A stretch of DNA of 5,214 nucleotides, taken from the NCBI GenBank assembly GCA_030452275.1, contig JAKDMR010000177.1, positions 1 through 5,214 of the forward strand. Direction: 5' to 3'. The notes under the pieces are model-generated. The model was not told the origin of the DNA. It saw only the letters and a program-made list of their open reading frames with translations, and did not search any database. This DNA is from Candidatus Nitrosocosmicus sp. GTDB taxonomy: Archaea; Thermoproteota; Nitrososphaeria; Nitrososphaerales; Nitrososphaeraceae. Below, in pieces: positions 5,186 through 5,214 of this stretch (its first letter is position 1; every line of letters starts with the position of its first letter). The translations under genes and the position numbers were made by a program.

Positions 5186-5209
5186 AATCAATAATGCTAA
5201 TCAATAATG
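5186..5209 (+). repeat. 11-base direct repeat at the right edge
   Basis: AATCAATAATG occurs at 5186-5196 and 5199-5209, a 13-base period with CT between the copies. It may continue beyond the window. It could be a regulatory iteron or simple AT-rich slippage. Confidence 0.5.
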
Positions 5210-5214
5210 ATAAG

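Overview
The window looks like an AT-rich, gene-sparse stretch of an archaeal chromosome, most likely an ammonia-oxidising Nitrososphaeria (Thaumarchaeota) of the Nitrososphaera/Nitrosocosmicus kind. This rests on TATA-like boxes centred about 26-28 bases before several start codons with very short leaders, poly-T ends without strong hairpins, secreted Asn/Ser/Gln-rich proteins with many N-X-S/T sequons, and protein styles I associate with that group. The assignment is inference; no marker gene is present.

Layout. Bases 1-737 hold no convincing gene, only a possible 27-codon ORF (625-708) carrying an 18-base palindrome. A small conserved-looking cytosolic protein of unknown function runs leftward (738-1127). 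Next, on the + strand, come two neighbouring dead genes. The first (about 1461-2302) is a secreted protein with an EWWKWA / GPVWFF / SDGNWVFLKP signature, broken by a 5' frameshift and four in-frame stops. The second (about 2358-2684) is a pterin-4a-carbinolamine dehydratase (PCD/DCoH) with a UGA where a Trp is expected and two altered active-site positions. Converging on them from the right is an intact secreted parallel beta-helix protein (2834-3880, minus), then a single-pass membrane protein (4046-4477, minus). A 100-base divergent promoter region separates the latter from a secreted beta-sandwich-like protein (4578-5156, plus) with a tandem hexapeptide repeat.

How the genes work together. 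Three of the five recognisable larger products carry (or carried) an export signal or membrane anchor, and a fourth is a membrane-anchored protein, so the right half is a cell-surface neighbourhood. No operon is evident: each gene appears to have its own promoter. I see no mobile element, CRISPR array, tRNA or rRNA, and no clear new multi-gene system. The most informative signals are the block of gene decay at 1.4-2.7 kb, the paired cysteines of the beta-helix protein, and two inverted repeats in non-coding DNA.
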